A DNA stretch of 5,763 nt, taken from assembly GCA_002298885.1 (NCBI GenBank), contig DBMK01000308.1, positions 1-5,763 of the forward strand. The letters are read 5' to 3'. The translations under genes were made by a program, and so were the position numbers. The DNA is from Anaerolineaceae bacterium UBA700 (GTDB taxonomy: Bacteria > Chloroflexota > Anaerolineae > Anaerolineales > Anaerolineaceae). The notes below the pieces were generated by a model. It was not told the DNA's origin and made no database searches. It saw only the letters and a program-made list of their open reading frames with translations. Shown here piece after piece: positions 5,717 to 5,763 of this stretch (position 1 is the stretch's first letter; every line of letters starts with the position of its first letter).

Positions 5717-5763
5717 AGGCAACATTAATAATTCGCTTTCAATTCGTGTAATTCTTGTAGTTT

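Overview
The window looks like a chromosomal segment of a Chloroflexota bacterium, probably Anaerolineae or a relative. This is inferred from three things: the style of the adaptor/ATPase/permease exporter, a lipoprotein with a Thr/Pro-rich stalk and an NBR1-type Ig (FW) domain, and GC-rich genes set between AT-rich spacers. No rRNA, tRNA, transposase or CRISPR array was seen, so the assignment rests on protein style alone.

Layout. Positions 1-126 are AT-rich and hold nothing I can name. On the minus strand lie a small DUF3237-like gene (127-567), with its own candidate promoter, and a remnant of a NarL/DegS-type sensor kinase (647-1096). The remnant keeps only the last membrane helix and the dimerisation helices. 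It lacks the ATPase domain, and its phospho-accepting His is replaced by Tyr. Positions 1097-1287 form a divergent control region with an inverted repeat and a strong ribosome binding site.

The plus strand then carries a compact four-gene operon: a HlyD/MacA-like membrane fusion protein (1288-2895), a MacB/LolD-class ABC ATPase (2915-3601), a MacB/YknZ-type permease (3598-4839, overlapping the ATPase gene by ATGA) and an FW-domain lipoprotein (4862-5473). Gaps are 19, -4 and 22 bases, each start has a purine-rich ribosome binding site, and no terminator lies between the genes. The first three would form a YknXYZ/MacAB-type exporter: ATPase dimer inside, permease dimer in the membrane, adaptor outside. 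No TolC-like outer-membrane partner is in the window. The lipoprotein would sit on the outer face of the same membrane, as a possible accessory or cargo-binding subunit.

Three hairpins in tandem follow the operon (5500-5526, 5535-5578, 5600-5631), and the last is a convincing bidirectional terminator. The remaining AT-rich end holds a decayed 33-base palindrome (5684-5716) that overlaps a weak promoter-like pair; no gene is visible there.

The most unusual points are the link between the FW-domain lipoprotein and the exporter, the kinase-dead sensor fragment beside the operon it may once have controlled, and the palindrome, which may belong to a dispersed repeat family.
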